The notes: generated by a model not told the origin, from the sequence alone. A stretch of DNA of 64,000 bases from CAZAQV01 sp964487255 (GCA_964487255.1 CAZAQV010000027.1:1-64000); one strand, 5' to 3'. Numbered from the stretch's first letter, positions 45,948 to 54,342 are shown. Translations and numbers: made by a program.

Positions 45948-47144
45948 CTAGATCCGATCGATCAACATTTCAAAGGGTGTCGCTCTATCAACTTCGATCA
46001 AAGCCGTTCCGCGATCTCCAACCTTGGGCTCGTACATCTTGCCCCTGTCCCTGCCCCTGCCCTTGGACTTAGTCAGCCTGAGGCGAACCAACAAAGTAGA
46101 GTCTTCTGAATTGCGCACAACTTGATCCACCACACAATGGAGGTAACCGTAGCGCAGCCTCGAGAACGAAGTTAACTCCATCTTCGCAACTTGACCTTTT
46201 CTTATTTTCCCCCCTACGTCAGCATCGACCTGAGCGCGGACTGCGAGAGTTTCCTGGGGTTCGATCACAAACAGTTTTTCGCCTCGCGTTACAGACGTCC
46301 CTTTGTTCAAGACCGCAGCAAAAACAACTCGTCCGGAAAGAGGGGCCCGGATCGTCTTGCCTTCGATCTCCGCCAGTTTTTCCTCGGCCGTAGCTTTTTG
46401 CACATCGATTTTTCCCTTTAGATCAACGATTTGTTGATCTAGCGCTTCGATTTCCCGACGGACGGATCGCTGTTCCTGACTCGAAAACTTTGCACCCTCT
46501 AGTTTGCTTCGCCAAGCCTTGAGAATTAGCGCGTCGCTGCGTCGTTTTAATCGTGCTTGTTCCAGTTCGTATTCAGACGCCTGGTTGAGGCTCCGCAGCT
46601 CTTCCGCTGATTCTAGGCGCTTCACAGAGTCTTCCAGCGCTAGCTCTTTCTGTGTGACCTCGCTGAGCAGGCTTTGGCGGTCAAGTTTTCTGCTGCTGCG
46701 CAACTCACTGACGTCCTGAACGATACGCTCGCGCTGTTCGAGAGTGGATTCTAGTAGCCCTCTAAGACTCGCAATCTCAGCGCGAATTAACCGAAGCTCA
46801 CTTTTCTCGGTGCTTGAGTCTATCACACACAGCACCTGTCCTTTTTCGACTTGTTGGCCGAGAAACGCAACGGTGCGCGCAATCCGTCCGTCATAGGGTG
46901 AGGGAACGGGTTGCGCCTGCTGAACTGGTGCAATTACCGCGTCGACAGGCTGATATACTGGGACATTGGCAAATAAAGCCCAGAACACTGCCAATAGGAT
47001 GTAAACGGAAGCGACCACTGCCAACGTGACGCGGTAGTTGCGAGCACCCTCTTTGAGCGCGAAAAGCGTGTCGGCATAGCGTTGATTACGCATATATCGC
47101 ATGGGAAGAACAATGATATTGGCAAAGCGCCCCGCTGTCTTCAT
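45948..47144 (-). CDS. HlyD-type periplasmic adaptor
   Basis: This 398-residue protein has one membrane helix (about 38-62) and a lipoyl-like half (PSPYDGRIARTVAFLGQQVE). Long coiled coils follow (about 115-270, SELRLIRAEIASLRGLLEST), then the second lipoyl half TIRAPLSGRVVFAAVLNKGTS and a beta-barrel domain. It should connect the ABC exporter(s) at 35550-40347 to the outer membrane, although it is encoded on the other strand 39 bp beyond the sulfotransferase gene. Confidence 0.88.
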   Translation of the reverse strand: MKTAGRFANIIVLPMRYMRNQRYADTLFALKEGARNYRVTLAVVASVYILLAVFWALFANVPVYQPVDAVIAPVQQAQPVPSPYDGRIARTVAFLGQQVEKGQVLCVIDSSTEKSELRLIRAEIASLRGLLESTLEQRERIVQDVSELRSSRKLDRQSLLSEVTQKELALEDSVKRLESAEELRSLNQASEYELEQARLKRRSDALILKAWRSKLEGAKFSSQEQRSVRREIEALDQQIVDLKGKIDVQKATAEEKLAEIEGKTIRAPLSGRVVFAAVLNKGTSVTRGEKLFVIEPQETLAVRAQVDADVGGKIRKGQVAKMELTSFSRLRYGYLHCVVDQVVRNSEDSTLLVRLRLTKSKGRGRDRGKMYEPKVGDRGTALIEVDRATPFEMLIDRI

Positions 47145-47199
47145 TTCTGCTTGATTTCATGCTTCTCAGCCATGTGGTCAGCGAAGTCCCGAGGCTCAA

Positions 47200-47376
47200 C
47201 ACGTTCGATCTGCCTACAGGCGCGCATGGAGGCCTTCGATTACATAGAACGCTTCTACAATCGCAGGCGCCGACACTCCGCCAATGGACAAATTTCTCCC
47301 GTCAACTATCAAGAGCAATTCTACGCAGCCCTAGCTGCATAACCGTCTCCACTTTTTCGGGGGAACTCCAGATGAC
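47200..47376 (+). pseudogene. IS3-family OrfB C-terminal fragment
   Basis: From 47226 the frame reads MEAFDYIERFYNRRRRHSAN and ends YQEQFYAALAA with a stop at 47340-47342. This is the last 40 residues of an IS3-type integrase-core transposase (F-Y-N-x-x-R-x-H-S). A short end-like sequence (CCACTTTTTCGGGGGAACTC) follows. Everything upstream is missing. Confidence 0.8.
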
Positions 47377-47425
47377 GTGAGAGATTTACTTGACAGAAAG
47401 GATAGATGTCGGTTTTCATCCGCGC

Positions 47426-48742
47426 ATGCGATTTCAACTCAACTTCTTGGTAATGCTTTGCATTGTCTCAGTTGCCTGCGAAGGCGACACCATCTACTAC
47501 ATTAACAACACCGGCACTTCCCCTGATTCGTCAGTGTCTCCAGACACAGGACAACCAGATGGGGGAACACCGGATGCGACTCCAGACGCCATCGATACAT
47601 CTGACATCGTTATCGGTCTGGTCTGGCCTCAAACCGACTTCACCGGGCCGGCTCCTCGAGCAGCTCAGCTGGCAATTGATGAAGTGAATGCAAGCGGCGG
47701 TTTGCTAAACGACAGAACAGTTACACTTCTTTTTCAGCTTGAGGACCAAGATCAAGGCCTCGACAGTTTTCGAGCTGCAATTGAAGGCGGTGCCGTTTCG
47801 GTGGTAGGACCGGCTAACTTCAACAATGCACAGGACGCCATCGAAATTGCTGCAACCGAGCGGATTCCATTCTTTTCACTGTTTGGGGGCGCAGCCTACA
47901 ACTGGGGTTTTGCCCAGGAAGAATCTGGTCCGTGGGGGCGTTCAGCGTTTGTTGCTCCTTCAGTACTGACTGATGACGCTATTGGAGAGCTTGCTGCAGG
48001 TCAGTTGGGATGCACCACGATTGGCGCTTCCGTAGTCGAAGATTTGTCCGCTGAATCATCACAAGCTCTTCTTGACGAGGTAAAGGCTACGCTCGAGAGT
48101 AAGGGGCTAACGTGGGGTGGAGGGTTCGTCGCTCCACAGATGCCTTCCTCCCTTGAGAGCGAGCTTGCGGTCTTCGATGGCAATGTCCCAGACTGCTTCA
48201 TGGTCGATGCCCCCCACATGGCTTACGTAGCGCGTGATGCGCCGGCAGGTTTTGACTCCACGAAGTTGATTCTGGCTAACTCCATTCGTCCGGACTTGGT
48301 GCAGGGAGTTGCAGACTCATTGGCGATGTTTGATGGCGCCTACGGTTTTGCTCAAAGGCGACTGTATCCCGACGAGCTAAACCTGTATCTCGCTGACTAC
48401 GAGGCTGTTTTCGGAGAGCAGCTCCCGGACGGGCAACATTTGAGCATGGCTTCAATATATGACTTTGTGGCTCTCACTCTGCTTGCTATCGAGGCGGCTG
48501 GCTCAACCGACGGTGCAGCAATCCGAACAGCTATTGCCGAGGTTGGTTCGGCTGGTGAGGTTGAGGTTCGACCATCGAATTTGACAGCTGGGCTGGAGGC
48601 ACTACGTCAAGGCAAGACGATCAATTATGAAGGCTCAATTGGTCCGGCTGATTTCAGCGGCGGGGCTTGGGCGGATGTAGGTGAGCCGCGTTGTTACACG
48701 GTTGTTAATGCTGACGCATTGGAGTTTGGCACCTGCGACTAG
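47426..48742 (+). CDS. LivJ-like substrate-binding lipoprotein
   Basis: This 438-residue protein (ATG at 47426; a TTG at 47390 in frame is an alternative) has lipobox VSVAC and a Ser/Pro/Asp linker. It continues with IVIGLVWPQTDFTGPAPRAA, QLAIDEVNASGGLLNDRTV and AVSVVGPANFNNAQDAIEIA, the first lobe of Leu/Ile/Val-type binding proteins, and LYLADYEAVFGEQLPDG in the second lobe. No LivHMGF genes are present here. It could be an orphan receptor, like its relative at 42246. Confidence 0.85.
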   Translation: MRFQLNFLVMLCIVSVACEGDTIYYINNTGTSPDSSVSPDTGQPDGGTPDATPDAIDTSDIVIGLVWPQTDFTGPAPRAAQLAIDEVNASGGLLNDRTVTLLFQLEDQDQGLDSFRAAIEGGAVSVVGPANFNNAQDAIEIAATERIPFFSLFGGAAYNWGFAQEESGPWGRSAFVAPSVLTDDAIGELAAGQLGCTTIGASVVEDLSAESSQALLDEVKATLESKGLTWGGGFVAPQMPSSLESELAVFDGNVPDCFMVDAPHMAYVARDAPAGFDSTKLILANSIRPDLVQGVADSLAMFDGAYGFAQRRLYPDELNLYLADYEAVFGEQLPDGQHLSMASIYDFVALTLLAIEAAGSTDGAAIRTAIAEVGSAGEVEVRPSNLTAGLEALRQGKTINYEGSIGPADFSGGAWADVGEPRCYTVVNADALEFGTCD

Positions 48743-48939
48743 CGATTGCTTCTTTGGCAAACCACAGCGGGATGCGGCCACACAAATCTTTGGTCGTGTC
48801 CCGCCTTGAGTTTGCTGAGTCCTGGGACTATGCTGTATTTGGCTGCTGGGCCTGGTTATCATGCAGGCCTGCCTTCCGCTCATTCCAGGTTCCACTTTGA
48901 AACACTTCGTTCGAAAAGTAGAAGGCCAAATAGAAAGCA

Positions 48940-49416
48940 ATGACTCTGAACTCGATCCGCGAATTGTCCGCGCTCCTGGTGCTTATCTGTTTTTCGGGAT
49001 GCCGAACGGAAACGATCAATGTGAGTCTCTCGTTCCGAGATGACAAGCACATCATCAACACCGACCGCGGTCGTTTGCTGATTATTGACAACCCAAATGC
49101 TAGCTGTCTGTCACTTCAGCAAAGCTTTGAGAACAGCGTCGAAGTTGAGGGAATCGTTGTTGATGAAGATCGCGACATGTGCGACTTCATCAGTGGTTTT
49201 GAGGTTCCGGAGTGGCCAGAGGGGCTCTTTACGGCCGTGTTTTACGGGTACAATGTAGGCAGTTCGCAGATGTCGCTTTTCGCTTGCCTGAGGCAAGTAG
49301 AGGACGCCATAAGTTTTCCTGTCGTTACGCCCGTCGAGGGCTATGATCAGGCGCGTCCTGCGCGGTGCACGACCGTTCCTATCCGTTGCAGCGGCGACCC
49401 ATGTGGGAACTATTAA
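48940..49416 (+). CDS. Small lipoprotein, unknown function
   Basis: This 158-residue protein has a signal with lipobox CFSGC, then TINVSLSFRDDKHI, a beta-rich body and four or more Cys near the end (RCTTVPIRCSGDPCGNY). It is unrecognised. It shares the style of the island's other lipoproteins and follows the LivJ-like gene by 197 bp. Confidence 0.7.
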   Translation: MTLNSIRELSALLVLICFSGCRTETINVSLSFRDDKHIINTDRGRLLIIDNPNASCLSLQQSFENSVEVEGIVVDEDRDMCDFISGFEVPEWPEGLFTAVFYGYNVGSSQMSLFACLRQVEDAISFPVVTPVEGYDQARPARCTTVPIRCSGDPCGNY

Positions 49417-49527
49417 GAGGCAAAGCAGACTGAATGGCCTTGGTTTTTCCAGAGGCGGCCTCAAGTGTAGTAGCTCAAACTTAACCTGACAGTTGCCCTG
49501 CTCGGCAGGTGTCCGTCAGATGGGGTT

Positions 49528-49826
49528 TTACGCAGCTCCCTGGAAGGTCATGTTGCGTTGTTTTTCGATTCCGTCAAGGAAGGTTTCCATCGGGGTTCTT
49601 CCGCAGCACATCTTGCCTTGCTGAGTCCGCTGTTCGTTGTACTTTTTGAGCCATGCATCGAGCGCGTCTTGAAGCCCATGAGTTTGCACGCACGTGATAC
49701 GTTGCCAAGTTCCTCGGCGAGCTGCAGAAGTCCAAGTTTGCTTTTTATGATTTTCTGTTGTTCATTGTTCATTGGGGTTGTCCTTTCTGGCCTTGCGGCC
49801 GGGTTGTTCTTGCCGAACAGGGACAA
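49528..49826 (-). pseudogene. Internally deleted IS481-type transposase remnant
   Basis: On the minus strand the N-terminal HTH reads IIKSKLGLLQLAEELGNVSR and ACKLMGF. It is then joined, in another frame, to the C-terminus (DALDAWLKKYNEQRTQQGK, CCGRTPMETFLDGIEKQ). The integrase core between is deleted. The 3' flank with GCTCGGCAGGTGTCCGTCAG (49501-49520) recurs beside a second remnant at 59573-59720. Confidence 0.78.
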
Positions 49827-49976
49827 CCCTACTTTTACGTTCAGTAGGTGTCAGATTAAGTCGCTTCAGCTACACCTCAAGTTTCAACAACCGGCGGAAT
49901 GTCGCCGATGGGACCGAGAAGGCGCCTGTTGTTGAACCACCATCGAAAAGGATGAACGCGGAAGTCCACCGGAGCA

Positions 49977-50140
49977 AGTCAAAACGCGGAACTGAGGTCG
50001 AGCCGCGACAATATCTGCCGCGCGCCACACACCAGACCCTCGAAGGTCGCAACATCCCGCTGCCGCACGAACTGGCCAACGCCGATTGATTTTTCCCCCT
50101 CCTGCCAAAACACCCAAAACGGGGTCAGGCGAGGTTATTC
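49977..50140 (+). pseudogene. IS66 transposase C-terminal remnant and right end
   Basis: The frame reads KSKRGTEVEPRQYLPRATHQ and ends IPLPHELANAD at 50089, aligning with the last residues of the IS66 TnpC at 55267-56722 but lacking about 15 internal residues. It is followed by the element end (AAAACGGGGTCAGGCGAGG at 50116-50134), a subfamily shared with the copy ending at 54342. The region 50141-50294 holds nothing I can identify. Confidence 0.75.
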
Positions 50141-50294
50141 ATTCAGCTGGGCTATATCCACCCCCAAAGAGGCTTTTTGCGTGGCTCAGCGCCCTCGTGG
50201 CACAACGTCTAATCTAAGCACCAAACACCTAACCGAAGTGTCAGCGATGTTTCCGGCCGTGCCCAAGTTCACATCGCCACGTTGAGGGCGGTTG

Positions 50295-51512
50295 CTAACG
50301 CCGCCGAAGAACGCCAAGGCGGTTTAGCGTGTTGAGGTACTCTGAGACATCATCCCACGAATAGCCTATGCCCCACTTCGTTGCATCAATGGCACGGAAT
50401 GTGCGGTGCTTTGCCAAGCCTGAACCGAAATCACACCACCGCCCCTCAAACTCAAATTCATGCCCATTGTCATACTCTAGATAAAAGCCGTCCTCGGTTT
50501 GCACAACCTTCGGCTCTAGTGACTGGAGTTCGTCATTAGGATCAATCAGGTTCAATTCAGAACTGTCGAGAAGACGCCGAATCCTTGCAGTGAATGCTGA
50601 TCTCGAATTCGAAGACATGCTCCAAAGAGCAGCCTGGCTACCCAAAAGGCTTCTAGCAAGATCGATTGCTTGGCTATTCATATTATCATGATTGTAATAG
50701 GTGATTCCGATCGATGGAGAAAGCGCTTCTAGATAGTACCAGGAAAGGCTCGGTAGGAAGAGGACATCACCCGGTTTAAGGGTGCCGTCCCAACACTTGC
50801 TATTGGCAACATTTGGGAACATCGCAGGGTCCGCTCCCCGAAGACGAAACACTCTACTTTCCTGTTCCATCGCGCTTCCGAGTGGAAACTCATACAGGTC
50901 TGTGTCCGCTGGGAAAACGAGCACTCGCCTCTCCCCAGCAATTTGCGCCATCGCGGCACTCGCAAGTTCGTATCGGGGCGATGAAATCATCCCTTCCTGT
51001 GAAAGGTGCAAGAGCTTGTCGCTAAACGCCTCTAGCTGCTCTGGCGGTTGTGCATCGTCCCGTAGTGGAATTGGAAGCCTATAACCATAGTGGCAAAGCT
51101 TCTCTCCTTTTGAGAGCAGCGGTGAGCACTGCTCAGGGTCCGTGACCCGCCGGATAAATTCGTCAATACTGATGCGACGCCGAACCGCTACGACGTCAGT
51201 ATCAGGATCCCGAGGGTCTTCGTTGGCAAACTTATGAAACTCGGGCTGGTCGTTGATGGAGTGATGGCCATCGGCTGAGACCACCACATCTATAAATGTG
51301 CCCTGGTAAGCTGACGAGATCTGATCCCACTTCCAGTCAATACCGTGAGCGTTATTGATGAGAACGGGTCCGTCTTTCTCCAGAAATTCAAGCCATTGTT
51401 CCTTGTCGCTCGGGTCAAGTACGGGAAAGTCAATGGCGCGGCTGGATACAATACTCAGCAAATCTTTAGCGACCACGTTTCGATGGTATCGGCCTGCATG
51501 CTTTGCTGTCAA
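50295..51512 (-). CDS. JmjC/cupin-8-like protein lacking all metal ligands
   Basis: This 405-residue protein is a paralogue of the divergent neighbour at 51618: the shared core is LVFPADTDLYEFPLG, KPGDVLFLPSLSW and LEALSPSIGI. Where the neighbour has the triad H172-x-D174 and H250, this protein has Arg180, Glu182 (SPRYELAS) and Tyr259 (SLSWYYLE). Fe(II) binding and catalysis are therefore unlikely; it may be a pseudo-enzyme partner or peptide-binding protein. A C-terminal extension of about 90 residues is absent from the neighbour and ends RLGVLRRR. The 105-bp gap between the divergent starts must carry both promoters. Confidence 0.82.
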   Translation of the reverse strand: MTAKHAGRYHRNVVAKDLLSIVSSRAIDFPVLDPSDKEQWLEFLEKDGPVLINNAHGIDWKWDQISSAYQGTFIDVVVSADGHHSINDQPEFHKFANEDPRDPDTDVVAVRRRISIDEFIRRVTDPEQCSPLLSKGEKLCHYGYRLPIPLRDDAQPPEQLEAFSDKLLHLSQEGMISSPRYELASAAMAQIAGERRVLVFPADTDLYEFPLGSAMEQESRVFRLRGADPAMFPNVANSKCWDGTLKPGDVLFLPSLSWYYLEALSPSIGITYYNHDNMNSQAIDLARSLLGSQAALWSMSSNSRSAFTARIRRLLDSSELNLIDPNDELQSLEPKVVQTEDGFYLEYDNGHEFEFEGRWCDFGSGLAKHRTFRAIDATKWGIGYSWDDVSEYLNTLNRLGVLRRR

Positions 51513-51617
51513 TGGACTGATCGGGCTGGGTGCCTGGGCGGAAACCCGGCCTGACTCAGCGGCCAGCTTGATTCAACTGATTGCAATGGAAGATCACCTT
51601 GCAGTAGAGTCGAATCT

Positions 51618-52562
51618 ATGAATCAGGAAAAGTTAGGCCATTCTGTTTTTGAGCACTCCAAGAGTTTTCCTGTTCTAGCTGCCAGTGAGCTAGATTTCGA
51701 GAAGTTGCACACTCGCTACATTGCACAAGGAACACCAGTGCTGGTCAGGAATGCGCATTCGATTCGCTGGACCTGGGACGTTTATAGAGATTCCTACGAC
51801 GGTGCATTTGTTGACGTAGCTGTGACTCCCACCGGTTATTATGTCTTGAATAACTATTGCGAAGACGACATCTACCTCGACCCAAATTCGGCTTCTCGCG
51901 CAATTCCGGAGGCGGCTGTTTTTCGCCGCCGTTTGCCAATCGATGAACTCGTTGCGCGAATTACTCAACCTGGTCTGTATTCGCCACTTGTTGCAGACGG
52001 CGAGAAGCTCTACCTTTATGCCTCAAAGCTTCCTGCGCAGCTTGAGAAGCTACTCACTCTTCCGCCTTGTTTATCCCACCTGGGCGAACCTCGGGTTTGG
52101 GCGTCTATGGCAGGAGTAAATACATCATTGCATTGTGACGTGGGTCCAAACTATCTACTGCAAGTAAAGGGCGAAAAACGTTTCGTGATGTTCCCGGCTG
52201 CGGCAGACCTGTATGAGTTTCCAATCGGCTTAAGAGGTCGACGAAGTCGGGCTATTAAACTTCGAGAGATCGACCCAGAGGAGTACCCAAATTTCTTTGA
52301 ATCACCTTGCTGGGAGGGGGTGCTCTTTCCAGGCGATCTGATCGTAATGCCAAGCCTTGCCTGGCACTACGTTGAAACGATTTCGCCGTCGATTAGCGTT
52401 CGCGTTGGTGATGAGGACCTTGTCGAGCTAGACATTTGGAAAAACCTTCTCGCCATGTTTGGCCACGAAGCCGGGGTTCTTTGGAACCTCTCACAAAATG
52501 AGCGCACTGCGATGATTGCAAAAATGCGTGGTGCTCTCGACGAGAATTGCAGCGTCAGTTGA
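51618..52562 (+). CDS. JmjC/cupin-8-like oxygenase
   Basis: This 314-residue protein has GTPVLVRNAHSIRWTWDV near the N-terminus (typical cupin_8 opening). The facial triad is His172 and Asp174 in TSLHCDVGPNYLLQVKGEKR and His250 in PSLAWHYVETISPS, with Lys/Arg residues (KGEKR) placed for 2-oxoglutarate. It is probably an Fe(II)/2OG hydroxylase. It is divergent from the ligand-less paralogue and about 0.6 kb from the peptide array. Confidence 0.85.
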   Translation: MNQEKLGHSVFEHSKSFPVLAASELDFEKLHTRYIAQGTPVLVRNAHSIRWTWDVYRDSYDGAFVDVAVTPTGYYVLNNYCEDDIYLDPNSASRAIPEAAVFRRRLPIDELVARITQPGLYSPLVADGEKLYLYASKLPAQLEKLLTLPPCLSHLGEPRVWASMAGVNTSLHCDVGPNYLLQVKGEKRFVMFPAAADLYEFPIGLRGRRSRAIKLREIDPEEYPNFFESPCWEGVLFPGDLIVMPSLAWHYVETISPSISVRVGDEDLVELDIWKNLLAMFGHEAGVLWNLSQNERTAMIAKMRGALDENCSVS

Positions 52563-52634
52563 CCTGAGCGTTTCCCTTCAAACGCGTCACCTTGGGCGTC
52601 TGAATCGCCCCGGTTTTTCAGGTGTTGGGGTCAC

Positions 52635-52699
52635 CGACTGATTTTTCTTCAGCCGGTCAACCGAGAAAACCCTGAAAACGGGGCAGCGCGAGCGGTTAC
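52635..52699 (+). mobile_element. Isolated IS66 right end
   Basis: The piece from TGATTTTTCTTCAGCC to AAAACGGGGCAGCGCGAGC matches the right terminus of the IS66 element ending at 56780. No transposase reading frame is attached, so it is a solo end left by deletion. Confidence 0.7.
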
Positions 52700-52760
52700 C
52701 ATCAGTCTCTCGGCGGTGCGCATAAGCGTGCAAGCCCTACCGACCACGTACCAAGGGAGC

Positions 52761-52880
52761 GTGCCGTCGACTACGTCAAAAGAGTTTTCTCCTTGGCCGC
52801 GTCTTTATGGACGACCTCAACCGCCAAGCCTCGGTGTGGATGAGCGAAACGGCAAACGTCGAGCACGGCACAACGGAGCG
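52761..52880 (+). pseudogene. IS21 IstA-type transposase fragment
   Basis: Two frames together read VDYVKRVFSL and FMDDLNRQASVWMSETANVE followed by HGTTERR, the end of the IS21 IstA integrase core (DYVKR...W...ANVRxHGTTxERP). It is frameshifted and cut off exactly where the peptide-gene repeat begins at 52881. Confidence 0.72.
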
Positions 52881-52935
52881 GCGGGTTTCATTGTCGTAGG
52901 ACCCGCACAGAGCGCACATGTAAGGGTAATCGACA

Positions 52936-53035
52936 NNNNNNNNNNNNNNNNNNNNNNNNNNNNNNNNNNNNNNNNNNNNNNNNNNNNNNNNNNNNNNNNN
53001 NNNNNNNNNNNNNNNNNNNNNNNNNNNNNNNNNNN
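52936..53035. other. Assembly gap of exactly 100 N
   Basis: A round number of N bases inside a tandem repeat, most simply a placeholder of unknown length where the short-read assembly collapsed the 258-bp units. Confidence 0.98.
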
Positions 53036-53189
53036 TAGCAGAAGCTGCCGGCCTTTTCTTTTTTGCGGGTTTCATTGTCGTAGGACCCGCACAGAGCGCA
53101 CATGTAAGGGTAATCGACAAAGAATTTTGAGATGCGCATTGAAACCTACATCCAGTGTGAGTCAAAGTTTGAAGTAGGAGGAAGAAACC

Positions 53190-53258
53190 ATGAAAATTCG
53201 AACCAAAAAGAGCAAAGCAAAATCACTGAAGGTCGGCGGATACGTTTGGCGAGCGTAA
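53190..53258 (+). CDS. 22-residue basic peptide, putative precursor (array member)
   Basis: The ATG at 53190 is preceded by a perfect AGGAGG (53176-53181) at 8-bp spacing. The product starts MKIRTKKSKAKS (strongly basic) and ends LKVGGYVWRA, then TAA. A strong terminator follows 29 bp later, so each unit is a self-contained gene. The GG followed by five residues with Tyr, Trp and Arg suggests a leader and short core of a modified peptide. However, the hydrophobic residue sits at -3/-5, not the -4/-7 of classical double-glycine leaders. Alternatives are a regulatory leader peptide or a small toxin. Nearby JmjC enzymes and the C39 exporter favour a precursor role. Confidence 0.65.
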   Translation: MKIRTKKSKAKSLKVGGYVWRA

Positions 53259-53287
53259 GCTTGTAATATCGAAGCTGAGAAAGTTTT

Positions 53288-53322
53288 GGCCGGTAGCAGA
53301 AGCTGCCGGCCTTTTCTTTTTT
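53288..53322 (+). terminator. Rho-independent terminator of the peptide gene
   Basis: The 10-bp stem GGCCGGTAGC (53288-53297) pairs with GCTGCCGGCC (53302-53311; one G-T pair), with loop AGAA and a run TTTTCTTTTTT. The same right half (53036-53064) follows the N gap, ending the preceding unit. Confidence 0.92.
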
Positions 53323-53348
53323 GCGGGTTTCATTGTCGTAGGACCCGC

Positions 53349-53583
53349 TGGAGTTGCCCCGTCAAACGGGACAGCAAAATCATGTGACGTTAGCTCTGCG
53401 AAACGCGCGAGGGGATAGCATCTTGAGCCCCTTGTGGGGGTGAGTTTCGTTGTAGTCTTCAAACCAATCTGGCAGCTGCGCGATAACCGAATCGGCATCG
53501 AATCGGTCCGCCAGATAGACAAAGTCGCGCTGGTGCTTTTTGACCAGCTGCGGCTCGAAGCTTCCCTCGCGGTCACGCGGCAC
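53349..53583 (-). pseudogene. IS3-family end and OrfB C-terminal remnant
   Basis: An IS end with GTCAAACGGGACAGCAAAATC (from 53349) directly follows the last peptide-unit hairpin. On the minus strand the C-terminus of an IS3 integrase follows (DADSVIAQLPDWFEDYNETH, KGLKMLSPRAFRRANVT). It is fused upstream to an unrelated IS256 piece. The same end occurs twice at 56976-57051. Confidence 0.78.
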
Positions 53584-53902
53584 TTCGATATCGACGGGTC
53601 CAGAGCCCGTGCGGATACGCTGTTTGCTTTTGCCATTGCCGTCGATTGGCTTGCTCCTCGGGCACCTGCTCGTCAGGGCCGTAGCCGAGGTGATGGTCCA
53701 GCTCCCCGTTCAGAGCCCGCTCCACCAGCCGCCCTGTTAGTTGCGCTAGTAGCCCGTCCTTGCCTCCAACCCCGGCGCTGCCGCCGTGCTCGGCCAGCAG
53801 CTTATCGAGAGCCTTGTCCAGTTCGCTAAGTTTCTTTCGCCCCATTCCAGGGCATACGTCGTGTTCGTGGTTTTGCATTGTGATTTTCCTTTGAAAATCC
53901 AA
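53553..53902 (-). pseudogene. IS256 (Mutator-type) transposase N-terminal remnant
   Basis: Minus-strand frames read LAQLTGRLVERALNGELDHH with LGYGPDEQVPEE, then in a second frame VPRDREGSFEPQLVKKHQR. This is the conserved N-terminal part of IS256-family transposases. It is frameshifted and truncated, running into IS3 sequence. Confidence 0.75.
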
Positions 53903-53929
53903 TGCCCATACACAAATCTCAGGACAGTC

Positions 53930-54342
53930 CCAGATTTAGCCTGGAGCGCCGAGCTGCGTCTTTTGCCTGGCTCGCCGCTTCGAAAAGCGACCGAGTACAT
54001 GCTTCGGCGCTGGGATGGATTGACGGTGTTTTTATCCGACCCGCAAATCCCACTTGATAGCAATCACACCGAGCGCGCTTTGCGCGGCGTGGTCGTTGGA
54101 CGAAAGAATCATTACGGCTCCAAGTCCGGACGTGGCACAAAAGTCGCTGCCATCCTCTACAGCCTCATCGAATCGGCCAAGCTCGCAGGCGTCGAGCCGC
54201 GAGAGTACTTGCTCTACGCGACCCGCGAGGCACTCGAAGCTCGTCAGGTCTGGCTGCCGCACGAGTTTGCGAGCGGCGACTGATTTTTTTCTTCCCCCCC
54301 CTCCTGCCAAAACACCCAGAACGGGGTCAGGCGAGGTTATTC
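53930..54342 (+). pseudogene. IS66 TnpC C-terminal remnant and right end
   Basis: The frame reads LLPGSPLRKATEYMLRRWDG, FLSDPQIPLDSNHTERALRG, VVVGRKNHYGSKSGRGTKVA and ends LPHEFASGD at 54283. This is the last third of an IS66 transposase, intact through the region where the longer copy downstream has a frameshift. The element end (ACGGGGTCAGGCGAGG at about 54321-54336) is the subfamily seen at 50116. Confidence 0.82.

Larger units (their letters stand above)
52881..53348 (+). repeat. Tandem 258-bp units carrying a small peptide gene
   Basis: The unit starts with GCGGGTTTCATTGTCGTAGG and ACCCGC, which folds as a 6-bp stem. Copies start at 52881, 53065 and 53323; the last two are exactly 258 bp apart. 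Unit 1 is visible for 55 bp and then runs into the N gap. The 29 bp after the gap equal the terminator end of a unit. At least one further copy of the peptide gene must therefore lie in the gap: one unit needs 174 missing bases, and extra units would each add 258. Confidence 0.85.

Noticed and set aside
53190..53258. Calling the peptide a classical double-glycine bacteriocin precursor
   Set aside because: The GG is present, but the hydrophobic spacing (-4/-7/-12) and Glu-rich leader of C39 substrates are not; the five-residue tail is very short. Kept as a putative precursor only.
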